DNA of 64,000 nt from Molossus alvarezi (Eukaryota > Chordata > Mammalia > Chiroptera > Molossidae): NCBI GenBank assembly GCA_037176705.1, contig CM073889.1:106037890-106101889 (forward strand), written 5' to 3'. The notes beneath the pieces are model-generated. The model searched no databases and was not told the DNA's origin. It was given only the letters and a program-made list of their open reading frames with translations. Every line of letters begins with the position of its first letter. Within the stretch, counting starts at the first letter, position 1. Positions 45,981 to 59,310 of the stretch are shown piece by piece. Position numbers and translations under genes: made by a program.

Positions 45981-46688
45981 TCTCTGGTTAAGATTGGCCC
46001 CGCATGATGGAACCGAACCTTCAGACATAGGGTGTAAATGATTTCAACTGGTAGAGACTGGATAAGTCTGATACAACATTTGGTTTTCATCTGAGTAACT
46101 ACTATATTGAGAATAATATAATACTAAGCTATGTCCCTGAAGATTTCTATTTAAGCAAAAGAAGTGAGTTGTATTGATTTAGTGTTTTGGTTATCTACTA
46201 TATCAACACGTTAACTTTAACTGAGGCCTGCCAAGTTTATTTATAATGGCTTCATATACTTGTTGAGAGATTTGCAAAATTAAGAATATATCCAAAACTT
46301 AGATGCTGTTTAATGAAATATCAAACTTTCCATGATGGTTTTGTACTAGTTCCATTTTATTTCAGCATTAGGTTTATTAAATAAACTTTGATTAAAATTT
46401 TGCCATATGGAAACAGTTTATTTCAGCTTTTTTGTGTTGAGACAATTGGACTAGTGTTAGTATAATATTCCAAGTACATTTTGTAATTGGTTGCTCCTTT
46501 ATAGAATTTTAGCAATACAATAAGGAGAAGCCAGTTAAGTTTGAAGGAGACTTGCCAAGGTCATTTCCAAGTTTATGTGCTCCAGGTTGGGAATTGAGAC
46601 TGGATGTTTATGGAGGAAATGCTTGTGTCTGTGACAGTATGGCTGTTGTCCTATGTATTAAACAGGCTTACATGTCTGATAACATTTT
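45981..46688. other. No recognised feature
   Basis: AT-rich unique sequence between the LTR and a SINE. Confidence 0.45.
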
Positions 46689-46935
46689 TTATTTTTAATC
46701 CTTACCCAAGGGTATTTTTCCATTGATTTTTTTTGAATAGAGTGGGAGGGTGTGGGGGAAAGAGAGAGAAACATTGATGTGAGAGAGACACATCGATTGG
46801 TTGCCTCCTGCACAACACCCCCTGGGGCCGGGGATCGATCCTGCAACCAAGGTATGTGCCCTTGACTGGGAATCAAACCTGCAACCCTTCAGTCCTTGGG
46901 CAGATGCTCTAACCACTGACAAAACCAGCCAGGGC
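46689..46935 (-). mobile_element. VES SINE, antisense
   Basis: The target repeat ctgataacatttt (46676-46688) matches ctgttaacatttt (46936-46948) with one difference. The tail is interrupted and the head slightly shortened (accactgacaaaaccagcc). Confidence 0.92.
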
Positions 46936-48089
46936 CTGTTAACATTTTAATAACATATCATATCATTCTGAATAGTTCTAGAATGTAATTTTTCCAAATA
47001 ATTTTCTAAATTGTGTACTAATGTGTTACTTTGCAAACTTTTCAATTCTGTGTTATTAAATAAATGCATACAACAATAGCAAATTACAGCAGCATAACAC
47101 TCCTCTGTGACACCACATTCTACAAAGTTGAATGGAGAATAAAATAGAATGAAAAGCATAGTAAATAGGAAGTATATTGAACATACTGAAACATGCTTGG
47201 AGTGAAAGTATTTTAGTGTGCAAATTTTCCAAAAAGTAAAAAACAAAGCAAAACAACCACAGCAACACTAAAAGTATTCACAGCTAAAATATTACCTAGA
47301 AACAGTTTAACAGATTTTTAAGAACCTTCCTGTTGATACTTCACCAAAGAAATGGGGTCCCTGTTCCTCCTGTTGCGGAGTTTTTCAGAGGAGAGAAGAG
47401 TGGCAGATCTGTTTGCTTCTTGCTGACCTCCTATGGCCTGCTAATCACTAATGTCAACAGGAGGTAGGATTCTAGAGGACTCCCTAAGGACAAGCTGGTG
47501 TAATGAGAGAAGTTTAAGTTATAATCAGGGTAATTACTTGAAAACGCAAATGACATACAGAAGGCTCACTACATCATTTCATATGTTTAGTGTGGATGTC
47601 TCCTTTAATTTTGTGGAATACAATGCTGGTTCTAACAGAACTCATCAGTAATTTTTTTTTTTAACTGTCAAAACGATACCGTTCTAACCAATGGAAGAAA
47701 GCAAGAATGGGGTCAAGGGGGATCAATTTTCAGTAGGTAGCCTTTCAGTTGATCCCTATATTTTCAGCAAAATCCTTCAGCCATGCCCTTGGATCTGCCA
47801 GATGTTCCTAAGTCCAGAATCTTTGGGTTTTATTGAGGACTGTATGTTGTGGGAGAGGAGCAGTTTTCTACACTGTGGGGTGGTAGAAAAAACTGGAGGG
47901 GATCCAGGAGTTAAAATATTTGTTAGAACAACTTAGAATTTCTTGTGTTTTCAGCCCCCAATGTCAGTTCTTCTGCAGTTCTGTGGAGCTAACTGGCTTG
48001 CTTCTTCTGGATTCCCCTTCTGCAGGAACCCAGTTTTTAACTTTCTCCTCTCTGCTAAATAAGTTTAAATCCAGAGCTGCTTGATTTTA
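46936..48089. other. Mostly unique sequence
   Basis: No repeat recognised. A 99-codon and a 70-codon minus-strand frame at 46947-47268 overlap in AT-rich sequence and are not protein-like. Confidence 0.4.
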
Positions 48090-48317
48090 TTTATTTATTT
48101 GTTTAAATTTGTTTATTTATTTATTTATTTGTTTAAATTTTGTATTTATTGACTTGAGAGAGAAAGAGAGAGACAGACAGATATAGATTTGTTGTTCTAC
48201 GTATTTATGCATTGCATTCATTAATTGCTTCTTGTATGTGCCCTGACTGGGGATCCAGCCTGCAAACTTGGTCTGTCAGGAAAATGCTCTATCCAACTGA
48301 GCTACCTGGCCAGGGAT
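48090..48317 (-). mobile_element. Older tRNA-derived SINE, antisense
   Basis: A fuller copy of the SINE type seen as a fragment at 937-1039: gacttgagagagaaagagag, ttgttgttctacgtatttat, cttcttgtatgtgccctgac, and the head ending gctacctggccaggg. The target repeat is gctgcttgatttta (48076-48089) with gctgattgatttta (48318-48331), one difference. A TTTA-rich tract at 48095-48137 forms the tail. Confidence 0.88.
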
Positions 48318-51300
48318 GCTGATTGATTTTAAAATCTATGCTCTTAACCATTACATTGCCTCTAAATGCAAAACCTAAATAGCTACATTAGTAATTATAC
48401 TTGCATTTACTGACTGCTAACCATGTGTAATATGCTCAATCAATAATTTGAGGGCTTGGGGTGGGGGGATCATAATCCCTTTTTTTTGCCTGCCACACTC
48501 CATCTAATGTGAGTCAAATAAGACAATCAATATGAAAATAAATGCATTGTGAACCAGATAGATGTAAAATTGGCATTTGATTCTTTTATGAAAATGATAT
48601 ATGCAAATTGTACGGCATTCAAACATTGCAAAAGGGTGATGAAAGATGTTTTACTCTCGTCCTGACTGTATGTAGTCTCCCACTTCTGACCCCTAGACAC
48701 AGCCCATTATTAATTTCATTTGTGCTTTTCCTTAGAGAGTCTCTGTATGTCAAATATATATATGAAATGTGACATATCAAGTATACATACTTGATATCTC
48801 ATATATATATCTCATATATAGATGACTTTTAGAGCTTTTAAGAATATTTGTTCAGCAAACGTTTACTCCTCTCTTTCTCCCAAGAGCATACTTCCTGGCC
48901 CCATTGATGTTGGGCTTGGCCATGACTGGCTCAGGCTAATGGGATGTTAGTAGGTGTGACATGAACAAATATTCAAAATACGCTGACTTGGTGGAGTTCT
49001 CCTTTTGTGCTTCTGCTGTGACCATGAGAGGACCTGTGTGGGGGTTAAACACTTTCACTGTTTCTAGAGTTCAGGATGATAGAGGATACACTTGAAACTA
49101 CTATTAACTGCAGATAAATCATTGACATTTTAATGGGATGCAAGTGCTGAATAATCCCCACAATACACAATGACTAGTAGATAGAGCTTTCCTACCTTTT
49201 ATGCCAAATCGAAGCTTTAGGACTGCCGGGGGTTTTGCCTTCATGGAGACCTGGCTGGGCCAAGCTGCCTCAATTCATTGACTCAGGACTTGATGGTTTA
49301 CCCAGACGGGAAGAGCAGGGAGAAGGACAGCCTGGCTCTTTCAGTATTGCTCTTGCTCTCCCGGTGTTGCTGAGGTCCCACTGCAGGGGCGTAGGGTAGG
49401 CTTCGCTTTGGATAGGAAGCCATGGGCCAGGCAGGGAAAACAAACAGAGAGGAGAATCCTGTCCTGTTTTTGAAGCACAGTCAGGACATGGCTGTGGCCC
49501 CAGAGATTGTTTTAGGGCTCACCAGCCAGGGTGACGAGAGTGGTACAGATAAAAAGTACTTATGCAGGATGTTTACTGATACCCAGTATACTGAGCGCCC
49601 TACCTCCATTTTATTCCGCAGCATCAGAGAGCGGCTCCCCGTCGCTTGGGAAAGGAGTGTTTATTCCTGGAGACAACTGCAAATGTTCATTCCTTTGCCA
49701 CTTTTCACCTTCATGTTTCACGGACCGTTCTTTCTAGAAAGTTGAAAGAAGAACAAGCATTTTTCTAATGCATGTATTGTGTCTGTTCTTTCAACAACCT
49801 TGCTAGGAAGACATTTTTATAATCATCTTCATTGCCTTCATTGAAGCACAGAGAATTAAAGTGATTTGCCAAAGACATGCCAAAGCAGCGTCCGAGCTGG
49901 AGTCCCAGCCGGAGTCCTCATGGTTTCCCGGCTCACACTCTTCCCCCACCCACGGTCTTCCTTCAGCAGCCTCTGCACATGAGCCTGACACTGTCGGGTG
50001 CTTTGCCTTAGTAGCTCTCAGCTTCACAGCCCTGGAACACACTCTAATTTCCATTTTACAGATATTCACTGAGGGTAAGTGACTTACTCAAGGAGAGACC
50101 AAGAATGAAGGATACAGGAGAGCTTGAAAGTGGATCTTTAATCCCAGACCTTTAGATTTTCCAATTATTAAATGTTCTGATTGTCCTTCATTATCATTAC
50201 AATCATGTTTTACACATATTTACACTATGCCTGATAGTACTTTTATGTGTGTATGTCTATATTTATGTGTATATCCCACTTTTAAACAATATTGTTAACT
50301 TCTATTATGTGGTTGTTTGAGTGCTTATTTGAGCAAAACATAGACTCACTCTTACCTGTACAAGCTATTTAGAAAAAATTGTGTCCTTCTACTTTAATTT
50401 TATGAGCTGCATTGTCATAGAGTCGTGATACTGGTTGGAGCCTGGGCACCAGTGATGGTATGTCTCCCTGACCCTGAGCAGAGGTATTCAGGCTAGTCCA
50501 TATAACTTCCCTTTCTGAACAGATCAGTAAAACTGCTGTGATGAGGAGACATTGCTCATAAATCAAAATCTGTGAGTTGGGAGCAGGCCACTTTTAGGCT
50601 TGTGCTTCAGTAACGTTTCACAAAGGATAGAGCTAAATATCTAAAATAGTCCTCACAAATAAATGAAACCCTCTGTACATACCTGGTACTCACTTTTAAC
50701 ACCCAATTCATCTACGGTCTGAATTATAAAGTCCCAATAAATGGATACATTTAAGTCAGTTCTAGCAGAGGTTTCTTATGCTTATTTTCCTTTATGCTAC
50801 ACATTTTAATGGCATCACAACCTTGTTCTAACCATAACTTTTTGATTCTCAGGACATTTCCTTTGAGCAAGTGGGAATTACCATTTACTGAAGCTTAAGG
50901 TAACTGAAAATTAAATTAACTTTATCCGAGGTAAAGTAACTTGTGCAAGATAATGTAGAATAAGCATAAGAAATCAGAGGTTTCTTGACACCTAGGGAGA
51001 TAAAATTTCTTCCTGGTGTATTTTATTTTACATGGTATGTATGCTAAAATGTCCTTATTAACCTTAAGAAAATACATGTCATACTATAAGGGGGAAAAGT
51101 AATCATTGTCAGGTGCTATATTCTGAGGAAAATATGCCAGAAAATCTAATTTTTTGTGGTATCAGATATTTTCCAGAAGACAATTCATTGATTGAAGCTA
51201 TAGTTCTTTTTTTGTACAATTACGATTACAGAGAGAAAAACTCGTTGCCTCACTTCAGATACATTCTTAATAGCAATAAAGACTTTCTCCGTCTCTTTCT

Positions 51301-51734
51301 ACTTACCCGTGTTCATTTGCTGTGGCTAAGATCAAGGTGACAAGGTCAGAGATGCCAGGACAAACTGCAATTAGGAAAGACATGACTCAGGTTGCAACAG
51401 AGGGGCTGAGGACTCCCAGGCATTCTGTGGCGTGAAGAACTGCAAAGGGTCGCGGGGCATCTTTGTGGGCACCCACAGTCAGATCTCTGCCTGCAGTTTC
51501 CCCTTTAAGGGGCAGCACTCCTTTCCTTGCCAGCAGGGACAGGAATCCTTATCTCCTCTTGGGAACAGAGAATTTGGCATGTTTTAAAATTAGACTAAGG
51601 ATAAGTCAAGGATCACATCTTGCACTGTAAATCTGCAGCCTTCTTCTGCCTGATGGCAGCCTTTCTCACAGAGTAGAGAGAGACTCAATATTGTATAGGT
51701 TTCGAGAGAATACAAAGCCAAGCATAACTGGCCT
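48318..51734. other. Mostly unique sequence with faint relics
   Basis: Around 48880-49080 the words ttgggcttggccatgactgg and ctcaggctaatgggatgtta suggest an old LTR-like relic. AT-rich inverted motifs (ctcatatatatatctcatat) lie at 48790-48825. Around 49780-50170 there are MIR-like pieces (agaattaaagtgatttgcca). The 107-codon frame at 49422-49745 has no recognisable domain. Confidence 0.4.
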
Positions 51735-51870
51735 GGGGTCTAGTACCAGCTCCTGCAGTCGAGCAGCTGTGTGACCTCAGGGAATTCACTTAAACTGCCT
51801 GCTCTTCATTTTCCTCACACTTGTAACGAGAAACTTAGACTGACAGTTTCTAAGATCTCTTAATCCCAAC
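51735..51870 (+). repeat. MIR fragment
   Basis: The sequence cgagcagctgtgtgacctca, gggaattcacttaaactgcc and ctcttcattttcctcacact is typical of a MIR core. Confidence 0.8.
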
Positions 51871-51989
51871 AGATCTACAATTCTAATTGTACGTCCCTCA
51901 GTGGGGGATGATCAAAGCAATTATGGCTAAGAATAACCTTAATATAAAACAATATAAAGGCATCCGAATGCATGAGAAAATGAATTGCA

Positions 51990-54190
51990 GAATATGAGTT
52001 CTGTTTTCAGCCAAGATGAAGGACCCAACTTACCATTTAACATGAAACAACCTAAAAACTAGACTAAACATATGAAACAATAGTTTTCAAGACATTAGAA
52101 ATCATGCAACAGAAAGTGTTCTCTGAGACCCAGGAAACAAATGAGATGAGCTGTACAATTGCTTTAGCTTATTGCCTTGATAAAGTCTCCAGGGTCACAG
52201 TGCAGGGAGGGGGAATCCTGGCCACGCTTGACTGTCTCCTTGAGTTTGGTAGATGGAATTGGGATCTGGGGAGGCCAATGTGATTAAAGTTCATAGGACA
52301 TAATACAGGAGAGAGAGAATGTTTTGGAGAAGGTCCTTGAGTCTTCAGCTGAACACTGATGAAGTTGTCCATGTGAGGAAACTGTGAGGCTGGGGAAAGA
52401 ACTAGTGGTCCAGAGTGAAGAGAGCAGCCCTTAGAGCCCACACAGGACTCGGTATAGTCTCTGTTTCCACAAAACCAGGGTGGAGAGGAACTGTACCTCC
52501 TAACAAAGCTTAAAAGCAAGACTCAAAAGCATCAAACTTTTCCAGTAACTGAACTGCATCCCCAAAGGCTCAAACACTGCTGTAGAAATACAAAAAGATC
52601 CATTATCCAACAAGATAAAATTCATAATGAGTGGCAGCTGATAGAAATTACTAGGTATTCAAAATAAGCAAAATATAAAAATAAACCCAACAACAACCTG
52701 TAACAAGGATAAAAATCAATAATTTGAAATGGAGCCAGAAATGACACAGATGATAGACTTAGTAAACAAGGACATTAAAAACACTTTTTATAACTATTCC
52801 ATATGTTTAAAAAACTATGAGAGATTGAATAGATCAAATAGAGACATGGAAAATATAAAGAGAGTCTAAATACATCACGTGTTCTAATATATGTTTAATA
52901 AGGAAGGGAGAGGAAAAAATTATTTGAGGAAATAATAGTGTAAAAAAGGCTAAGTTTGATGAAAGCTATAAACCTTTAGATACAAGAAGGTCAACACACC
53001 CCGAGCACAGGAAGCACTGTAAAATGACACCAAGGTACAGTATAATGAAAGTGTTTAAAACCAATGATAGTAAGAAAATGTTAAAAGCAATCTAAGACAA
53101 GTTATGACGAAGGAAGATAAGGATGATAGTAGATTTCTAATCAGAAACAATGCATGTCAGAAGATAATGGAACACATCTTTAATGTAATAATGAAACAGA
53201 ACTGTCAATCTAGAATTCTGATAAATTGGGCTTTATCAAAATTAAAAACTTCTGAACTTCTGTTCAGAACATACTGTTAGAGAATGAAAAGACAAGCCAC
53301 AGAATGGGAGAAAATGTATGTAAATTTTATGTCAGATAAAGGATTTGTATCCAGACTACATATTGAAGTCTCAATTTTAATTAGTAATAAATGATTCCAT
53401 TTTTAAAAATTGGCTAAAAATTTGAACTGACACTTTATCAAAGAAAATACATAGATTTTTATAGGCATTTGAAAAGATATTCATCCTCATTAGTAATTAG
53501 GGAAACACAAATTAAAACCACAGTGAGATATAACTACACAACAATTAGAGTGATGAAAATGAAAAAGTCTGACTAAAACAAGTGTCGATATGGATGTAGA
53601 GCAGCTAGAATTCTCCTACATCGCTGGTGGGAATGTCAGATGGTACAACCGCTTTAGAAAACTGTTTGGAAGTTTCTTAAAAAGTTCAGCATACATCTAC
53701 CGTGGGATCCAGGCATTCCAGTCCTAGATATTTATCCGAGAGAAATGACAAATACTTGTAAACAAAGGTTTATAGCAGCTTTATTTCTAATAACCCAACA
53801 ACGGAAACAACTCAGATATTCATCAGTAGCTGAACTGTAAGCACATCGTGGTATATACATATAATAGAAAACTACAAGCAGAACAGGAACAGATTCGTAG
53901 ATTCAGAGAACATTTTGACGGTTGCTAGATGGGAAGAGGTCGAGGGACTGGGTGAAAAAGGTAAAGGGATTAAGAAGTACAAATCGGTAGTTACAAAATA
54001 GTCCTGGGGATGTAAAGTGCATCATGGGGAATATAGTCAATATTCTAATATGTATGGTGTCAGATGAGTACTAGATTCATTGGATAATCACTTAGTTATA
54101 TAATGTCTAATCACTGGGTTGTACACCTGAAACAAATATAATAGTGTTTGTCAACTGTAATTGAAAAATAAAAAATGACTTAAAAAAAAG
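51990..54190 (+). mobile_element. Old L1 or HAL1, internally deleted
   Basis: The 5' part (52000-53220) has ORF1-region text: aatttgaaatggagccagaa, gatagacttagtaaacaagg and gaaacaatgcatgtcagaag. It then passes to ORF2 3' text (gacaagccacagaatgggag, cctcattagtaattagggaa, tagttacaaaatagtcctgg) and the tail (tgggttgtacacctgaaaca). All frames are closed. The juxtaposition of ORF1-region and late ORF2 text means a large middle part is missing, as in HAL1-like or deleted old L1 elements. Confidence 0.7.
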
Positions 54191-54259
54191 GAAGAAATCA
54201 CTATTGACACATATATTGCAACACGGATGAGTCTGAAAATAGTTAAACTGTTATTCTAG

Positions 54260-54570
54260 TTTCTCTTTTTGTGTCCCATTTTGTGTCAGGCATTGATTCT
54301 ATGACAAATACTGTGCTGGAAATATGTTGATAGATCAGGTGGAAGCCCTACCCTTAGAGCCCATTGTTGGAGACAAAGAAAAAATACATTATAATGTAAC
54401 TAAAATATTCAAAAACCTTTAAGAATTTGACTTACGTGCAGTTCTTAAATGCCTCAATAATTGAGTCCAATTGATATTTGTGTTCTAGGAAACTAAATCC
54501 ATAGTAGGTGATCAAGAAATATGTGTTGATTGAAGCAGGTTTCAAATAATATCTGTTGAGTTGTATTAAA
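54260..54570. repeat. L2 fragments
   Basis: About 54270-54400 resembles antisense L2 (tgtgtcaggcattgattcta). About 54480-54540 resembles the sense tail (atccatagtaggtgatcaag). Both weak. Confidence 0.4.
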
Positions 54571-54714
54571 CATACTTGAAGTGTGTTATGTTTAATCGTT
54601 TATTTAACAAACACTGAGCATTTTTATGCACTAAACATGAAAGCTACAAAAATAATTGTACGTCCACTACCTTTAAGTCTATGTTGAAGAAAGCCTGTTA
54701 AAAAAAATAGTGTG

Positions 54715-54812
54715 AGCCCTGGCCAGTTTGGCTCAGCAGTTGGAGCATTGGCCTGTGGACCAGAGAGTCCTGGGTTCGGTTCCCGCTAAGGGCACATACC
54801 AAAAAAAAAAAA
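54715..54812 (+). mobile_element. Head-only SINE (tRNA-like part plus A-tail)
   Basis: Eighty-six bases of tRNA-like head, from gccctggccagtttggctca to gctaagggcacatacc, are followed immediately by twelve As. The target repeat aatagtgtga lies on both sides (54705-54714 and 54811-54820), with matching A-rich context at the left. The whole VES body and its usual tail are absent, yet the flanks show a complete retroposition event, so it inserted in this short form rather than being truncated later. Confidence 0.9.
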
Positions 54813-54820
54813 TAGTGTGA

Positions 54821-57800
54821 TACAATGTGTGTAAGTGCTAAGACAGAAGTCCCCATGGAGAAAGGGGTGAAGGGAGGATTAGGGTGGGGAGAATTCTCTT
54901 GGGGAGACACCACTTCCTAGTTGGGAACTTGGGATAAGACGGGCAACTTCTTGTACAATTTGAATACCAGGGTGAGGCTGACTGGCCACAAGGTCAAGGC
55001 AGGAACCAAGGGAGAGATGATGGGATGTGCAGCAGCCCGAGAGGCTCCCGATCCACTCGCCCAACCCTCTTCAGTACTCCTCCCTCCCCCCACCGCAGGC
55101 AGCCAGAGTGCCTCCAGGGTTTTCAGGTGAAGGCTTTGAGTCCCCTGTGCCATGTGTTGGGAGCGAGATTCAGTTACTACATCAGTGCTTTGTTTTTTCA
55201 TTTTTAAGAGATCATAATTTTGAGTTTGCATTGCTTCTCCCAGGACGATGTGAGGCGAGGTTAGAATGAAAAGTGCTCAGAGGAGATGTGAAAAGGGCGC
55301 CCTGGAGCCTAGCCAGCATCAGGGATGGCTGCAAGGAGGAGTATTACGTTTCGTCTTGGAAAGCAAATAAAATTCTCACATGAGAAAATGGCGCTGGGCC
55401 AGAGGGCACACAATCTTTCGGAAGATCAGCATGATCAAAGATGAGGTGTGAAGAAATATGACTTGCTGAATTAAGACGAAAGCCCTATATGGCAGAGGAA
55501 AGAGAACAAATGCTTTTGTTCAGCCTTTTTAGTTAATATTCTGTTTAATGAAATAGAGGATTGCTCTGTATTTCATTCATAGATTTCAAATTAGAATATA
55601 ATAAAACGCATTTGTATCAGTCAGAATTCAGCTAGGGGAAAAAAAACTGCTCCAGATATCTTAAACAGCATGGGAATTAGGTGCTTTCAAAACTGTTGGG
55701 AGGCTGAAGAAAATTCTGGGTTGACTAGCCTGCTAGTTTGGGGGGAAATGGGAGGCACCACAGCTGAAGTGCTTTTTTATTTTACGTGCAAAAAAAGTCT
55801 AGAAGTTTTTGACGCCTCAGTTTGCGTAAGATGAACACAGAGTGAGCACCTTGAGAATGGCGAACATATGTGAAGGTCAGTATTCCATAAAAATACAGAT
55901 GTGCTTTTAATAGAAATTTTATTCTAGAATCCAGCTAGAGCCTAGCACAGTAATTCACATATTAGTAGGCAACTTATTAATATCTGTTGAATGAATTTCA
56001 CATGAAAGTAAATAAATCAAATATTTCCTGTTACGGGAACTTCAAATAAATTTGCATCATTTTTGCCACTCTTTAAAAAAGATGATGTGTATCTAACCTT
56101 GCAGTTCTGTCACATGTGATCAATGATATGAGGTGTTTATATAATAATGGAAGTCCTTGTTTTTTAAATTCAGAAGAGATGTCAAAGAAAATGACTTCGA
56201 AGTGATTGTTGATGTCTGCTGATTTAAGAAATGTGCCTGAACACATTTGAACTCATTCAGGTTGGGTGGCTGCCTCTACACATAGCCAGAAATGGAGGAA
56301 AACACTTGGCTAATAACATCCTAACTCCCCTTAATGTTTTTGTTTACTCCAGCCTTGCATGACCAGCAGCAGGGTAATTGTGTTGAATTTGGTAAAATAG
56401 TTCTCATCACATAGACCCCCAGCAGGGCACAGGAAGTTAGTTTAACTAAACTGTATCGATTTTGGAACAGAAATACATGTACTAAAATAAAAAGAGAGAA
56501 AACCCTTTTCACAGCAAGGACATTAAAAAGCCAAGGAGACTTGGCTGGTGGATTAGTTAATATAAGGTGGATATCACAACTTAAAATTTGTTACTGTTTA
56601 GAAATTTTGAGAGTGCTCTGTGCCATCAGATGAATAATGTTTCTTCAGAAGGAGATACATCTAGGTATCTATCTGTCTCTCTCTCTGGTTTGGAAATACT
56701 GGATATTTTGAAGAGAGAGATAGAGACTCTCCAAAATATCTAAAAATCAAATGTCAGCTTTTAATATTTATTTTTGAAGTGATAATTGTATAGCATCAGG
56801 AAAAATACTTCCAAGTCCATTTGGAGGAGAGCAGTTTCTAAGTAACCTAGGGCAGTGCCGTACAGTAGTGCAGTCACTCAACGAGCAGTCAGAGCAAAAC
56901 TATCCTGGCTTCTTCCCATGTCCCAGAGTGATTTCCACTCCTGTTCTAAAAATAGGATAACATGGAGATGGCTTCACATGCTTCCACCTCCCACATATGT
57001 CCCAATCTTTTCCATCATCCAATTGAAAAAAAACAACAAAAAAACTACTTACAAATGAATCATTAATTTTATAAGGGTTTTCTTCTGTTTTTCTGCACAG
57101 GTAACATTTTGTTTCACAAGTGTCAGAGTCACTGGGTATTTCAGGCCTGGCTTTTCTTATAATAAACCACATTGCTCATAAATATCAGCAACACTTTTGG
57201 TTGTTTGTTCCAATTTGTTTTCTTTTTTTGAATCAACGCAACATGATCTTGGCTTCAATTTTCAGCCCAACATGCTGAGCCAGTTAGGGATTCCTAAAGG
57301 TACAGATTTTGATAACCTGTTCTGACTGTGTATTTCTATTTAGCTTCTAATAAGATGCTGAATATAATTCTTAACGACTCTTAACATTTTTTATACATTG
57401 GGTGTAGACGTGATGTGTGCCGAAATGAATTTCTAATAAAGGAATTTTTAAACTTTCTATGTCCTTCTCTCTCCACTATACCCAGGAATTAACGAAGGGA
57501 CCTGACCAGCGTGCCAGCTTTTCCAGGCAACGTTGGGGCTTCCATGTCACTCATACCTTTCAGAAAGGAAGAGCTGTTACATGCGCACTGTTTTCATTAG
57601 GAATACAGGGGGAACATCTTCATTAGGAATGGAGGGTGCGCTTGATGTGCTCTGTTGTGATAATGAGGGGAAGGGTGTGAACGAGAAGATAAGAGGAGCA
57701 AGTATTTAACTGGAAGCATTCCACCTGGCTTCTGCTTCATTTTATTTAATTGGATGAGGAACATTTTCTGCCTCTGAAAACAGCCAAATGTCCCAGATTG

Positions 57801-58104
57801 GGAGTCTTTCGAGAAGCCAGGATTTGAGGACGTCGATAGCAATGCCTCATGTCCCTCTTCCTCCTATGGGTGCTTTGGTATTTTCGGCTCTTAAGAGAGC
57901 AAATGGGCTATACATAGGATATTTGGAAATACAAGAAAGATGCAGTATAAGGGGGAAAGCTACCGTGGTCTTTTCATAGATAGTTATGGACTAGATGAAG
58001 TCTACTTTCAAGCCTTTTTAGGGTACCTCTCTGTTTCCCTTTCCCTTTCAGCTCTATTCTGTCCCCTTTATAAACATGTGACTCTTCTGTGTCTGTCCCT
58101 TCAG
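54821..58104. other. Mostly unique sequence
   Basis: Two relics are possible: about 55610-55800 (tcagtcagaattcagctagg) as an unassigned old repeat, and about 55925-56000 as an L2 tail (cagctagagcctagcacagt). A small hairpin near 56705-56745 pairs ggatattttg with caaaatatc. The proline-rich frames near 55025-55270 look like chance. Confidence 0.4.
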
Positions 58105-58174
58105 ATCTGTGCTAAATAATGTGATGAATTACTGGGTTCTCCGAGTTAGCAAATACAAAGAACTGGATTCCCAG
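58105..58174 (+). other. Candidate internal exon
   Basis: A 70-base segment preceded by a pyrimidine-rich tract and CAG (gtctgtcccttcag) and followed by CAG-gtaaat. One of the three frames is open across it (23 codons, including VMNYWVLRVSKYKELD), and the other two contain TAA. A stronger pyrimidine tract and acceptor lie 54 bases upstream (tttccctttccctttcag, ending 58051). I cannot match the peptide to a family. It may be a lncRNA exon or coincidence. Confidence 0.25.
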
Positions 58175-58286
58175 GTAAATTTTAGTACCCGATACATGAC
58201 AAATAAAAATGTAGTTTAAGTATGTCCATTGCAACATTTGTTGTACATCTACAATTCAAATTTAACTGAAGGATGTCCTGTATTTT

Positions 58287-58560
58287 TTTTTCCAGTCCTT
58301 ACCTGAGGACATTTTTTTTTCTTCTATTTATCTTCAGATATAGGGGGAGGGAGGGGGAGAGAGAGAAAGACAGAGACAGAGAAAGAGAGAAAGAAACACA
58401 TCAACTTGAGAGGGACACATTGACTGGTCTCCTTCCACACGACCCCAACCAGGGACAGGGATGAACTGCAAGTGAGGTATGTGCCCTTGACTGGAATCGA
58501 ACACACGACTCATTGGTCCATGGGCCGACTCTCTAACTGCTGAGCCAAACCGGCCAGGGC
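58287..58560 (-). mobile_element. VES SINE with target duplication, antisense
   Basis: The 16-base target repeat ggatgtcctgtatttt (58271-58286) matches agatgtcctgtatttt (58561-58576) with one difference. The GA-rich block is extended to about 60 bases. Confidence 0.94.
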
Positions 58561-59089
58561 AGATGTCCTGTATTTTGTCTATATATTAGTGGTTTGCAAA
58601 TTTATTTTTTAAGCATGCCTCAAATTAGCAGAGGTGGAGTTGGGGGTGGGGTAGGGGGAGGTAGCAAGCAGGGCACACTGGCTCTTCCTCTGCTGAGCAG
58701 CTCTGCACTCATCTGATTGGAGTATTGGGTTGGGTACTTCTGTCTCATTTGATATAGGGATTTTGTTCCCAAGGAGAGAAGTCTGAACATTACTAGTTGT
58801 TCTAGCTGTCTTCCATTTGCCTCTCCAGATTCACTTCCCATCTTTCTCCACTGTGCTCTGGGCCCCGGAACACTAATCACCTTCAGTGGGCTGTCTTATC
58901 CACTGGCTTCTGGAGAACAGGAAGGAGACTGAAGGCAGGAAAGTGAGGTTTGAGTATTTAGTCTCCTGGCTTTTTTCCTACAAAATAATTTAGGTAATTT
59001 AAAACTTTGTGTTAAAAAGGAATTCTCTTGTATGTAAATAAGAACCCAACTAACTGTCTGTTAACCCAACTGTGGCGCATGTAAATAAA

Positions 59090-59310
59090 ATTTGTTTTCC
59101 TCCCATTCGGAAACTCTGGAGGCAGGTAGCTACTGGCAGTATTTTAGAGGCTCAGTGATGTCAAGCTGGAACCTCTCAGATCTGTTTGACATTTCCCTCA
59201 TGGTTACAAGATGGCTGCCAAAGTCCCAGACATCAAGTACAAGTTCAAGGCAGAAAGAAGTGAGAAAAGAAAGAGCTTCAATGTTTGACGCTTTATTAGG
59301 AAAGTGATAA
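59090..59310 (+). repeat. Old interspersed repeat, class not assigned
   Basis: The sequence ggctcagtgatgtcaagctg, ctcatggttacaagatggct and gtacaagttcaaggcagaaa is of the same layout as the relic at 6.4-6.7 kb. It explains the 71-codon frame here, which is not a gene. Confidence 0.45.

Noticed and set aside
45792..46090. Gly/Arg/Glu-repeat frames of 78 and 92 codons
   Set aside because: They come from the (CCCCT)n array, and the repeat is open in several frames by nature.
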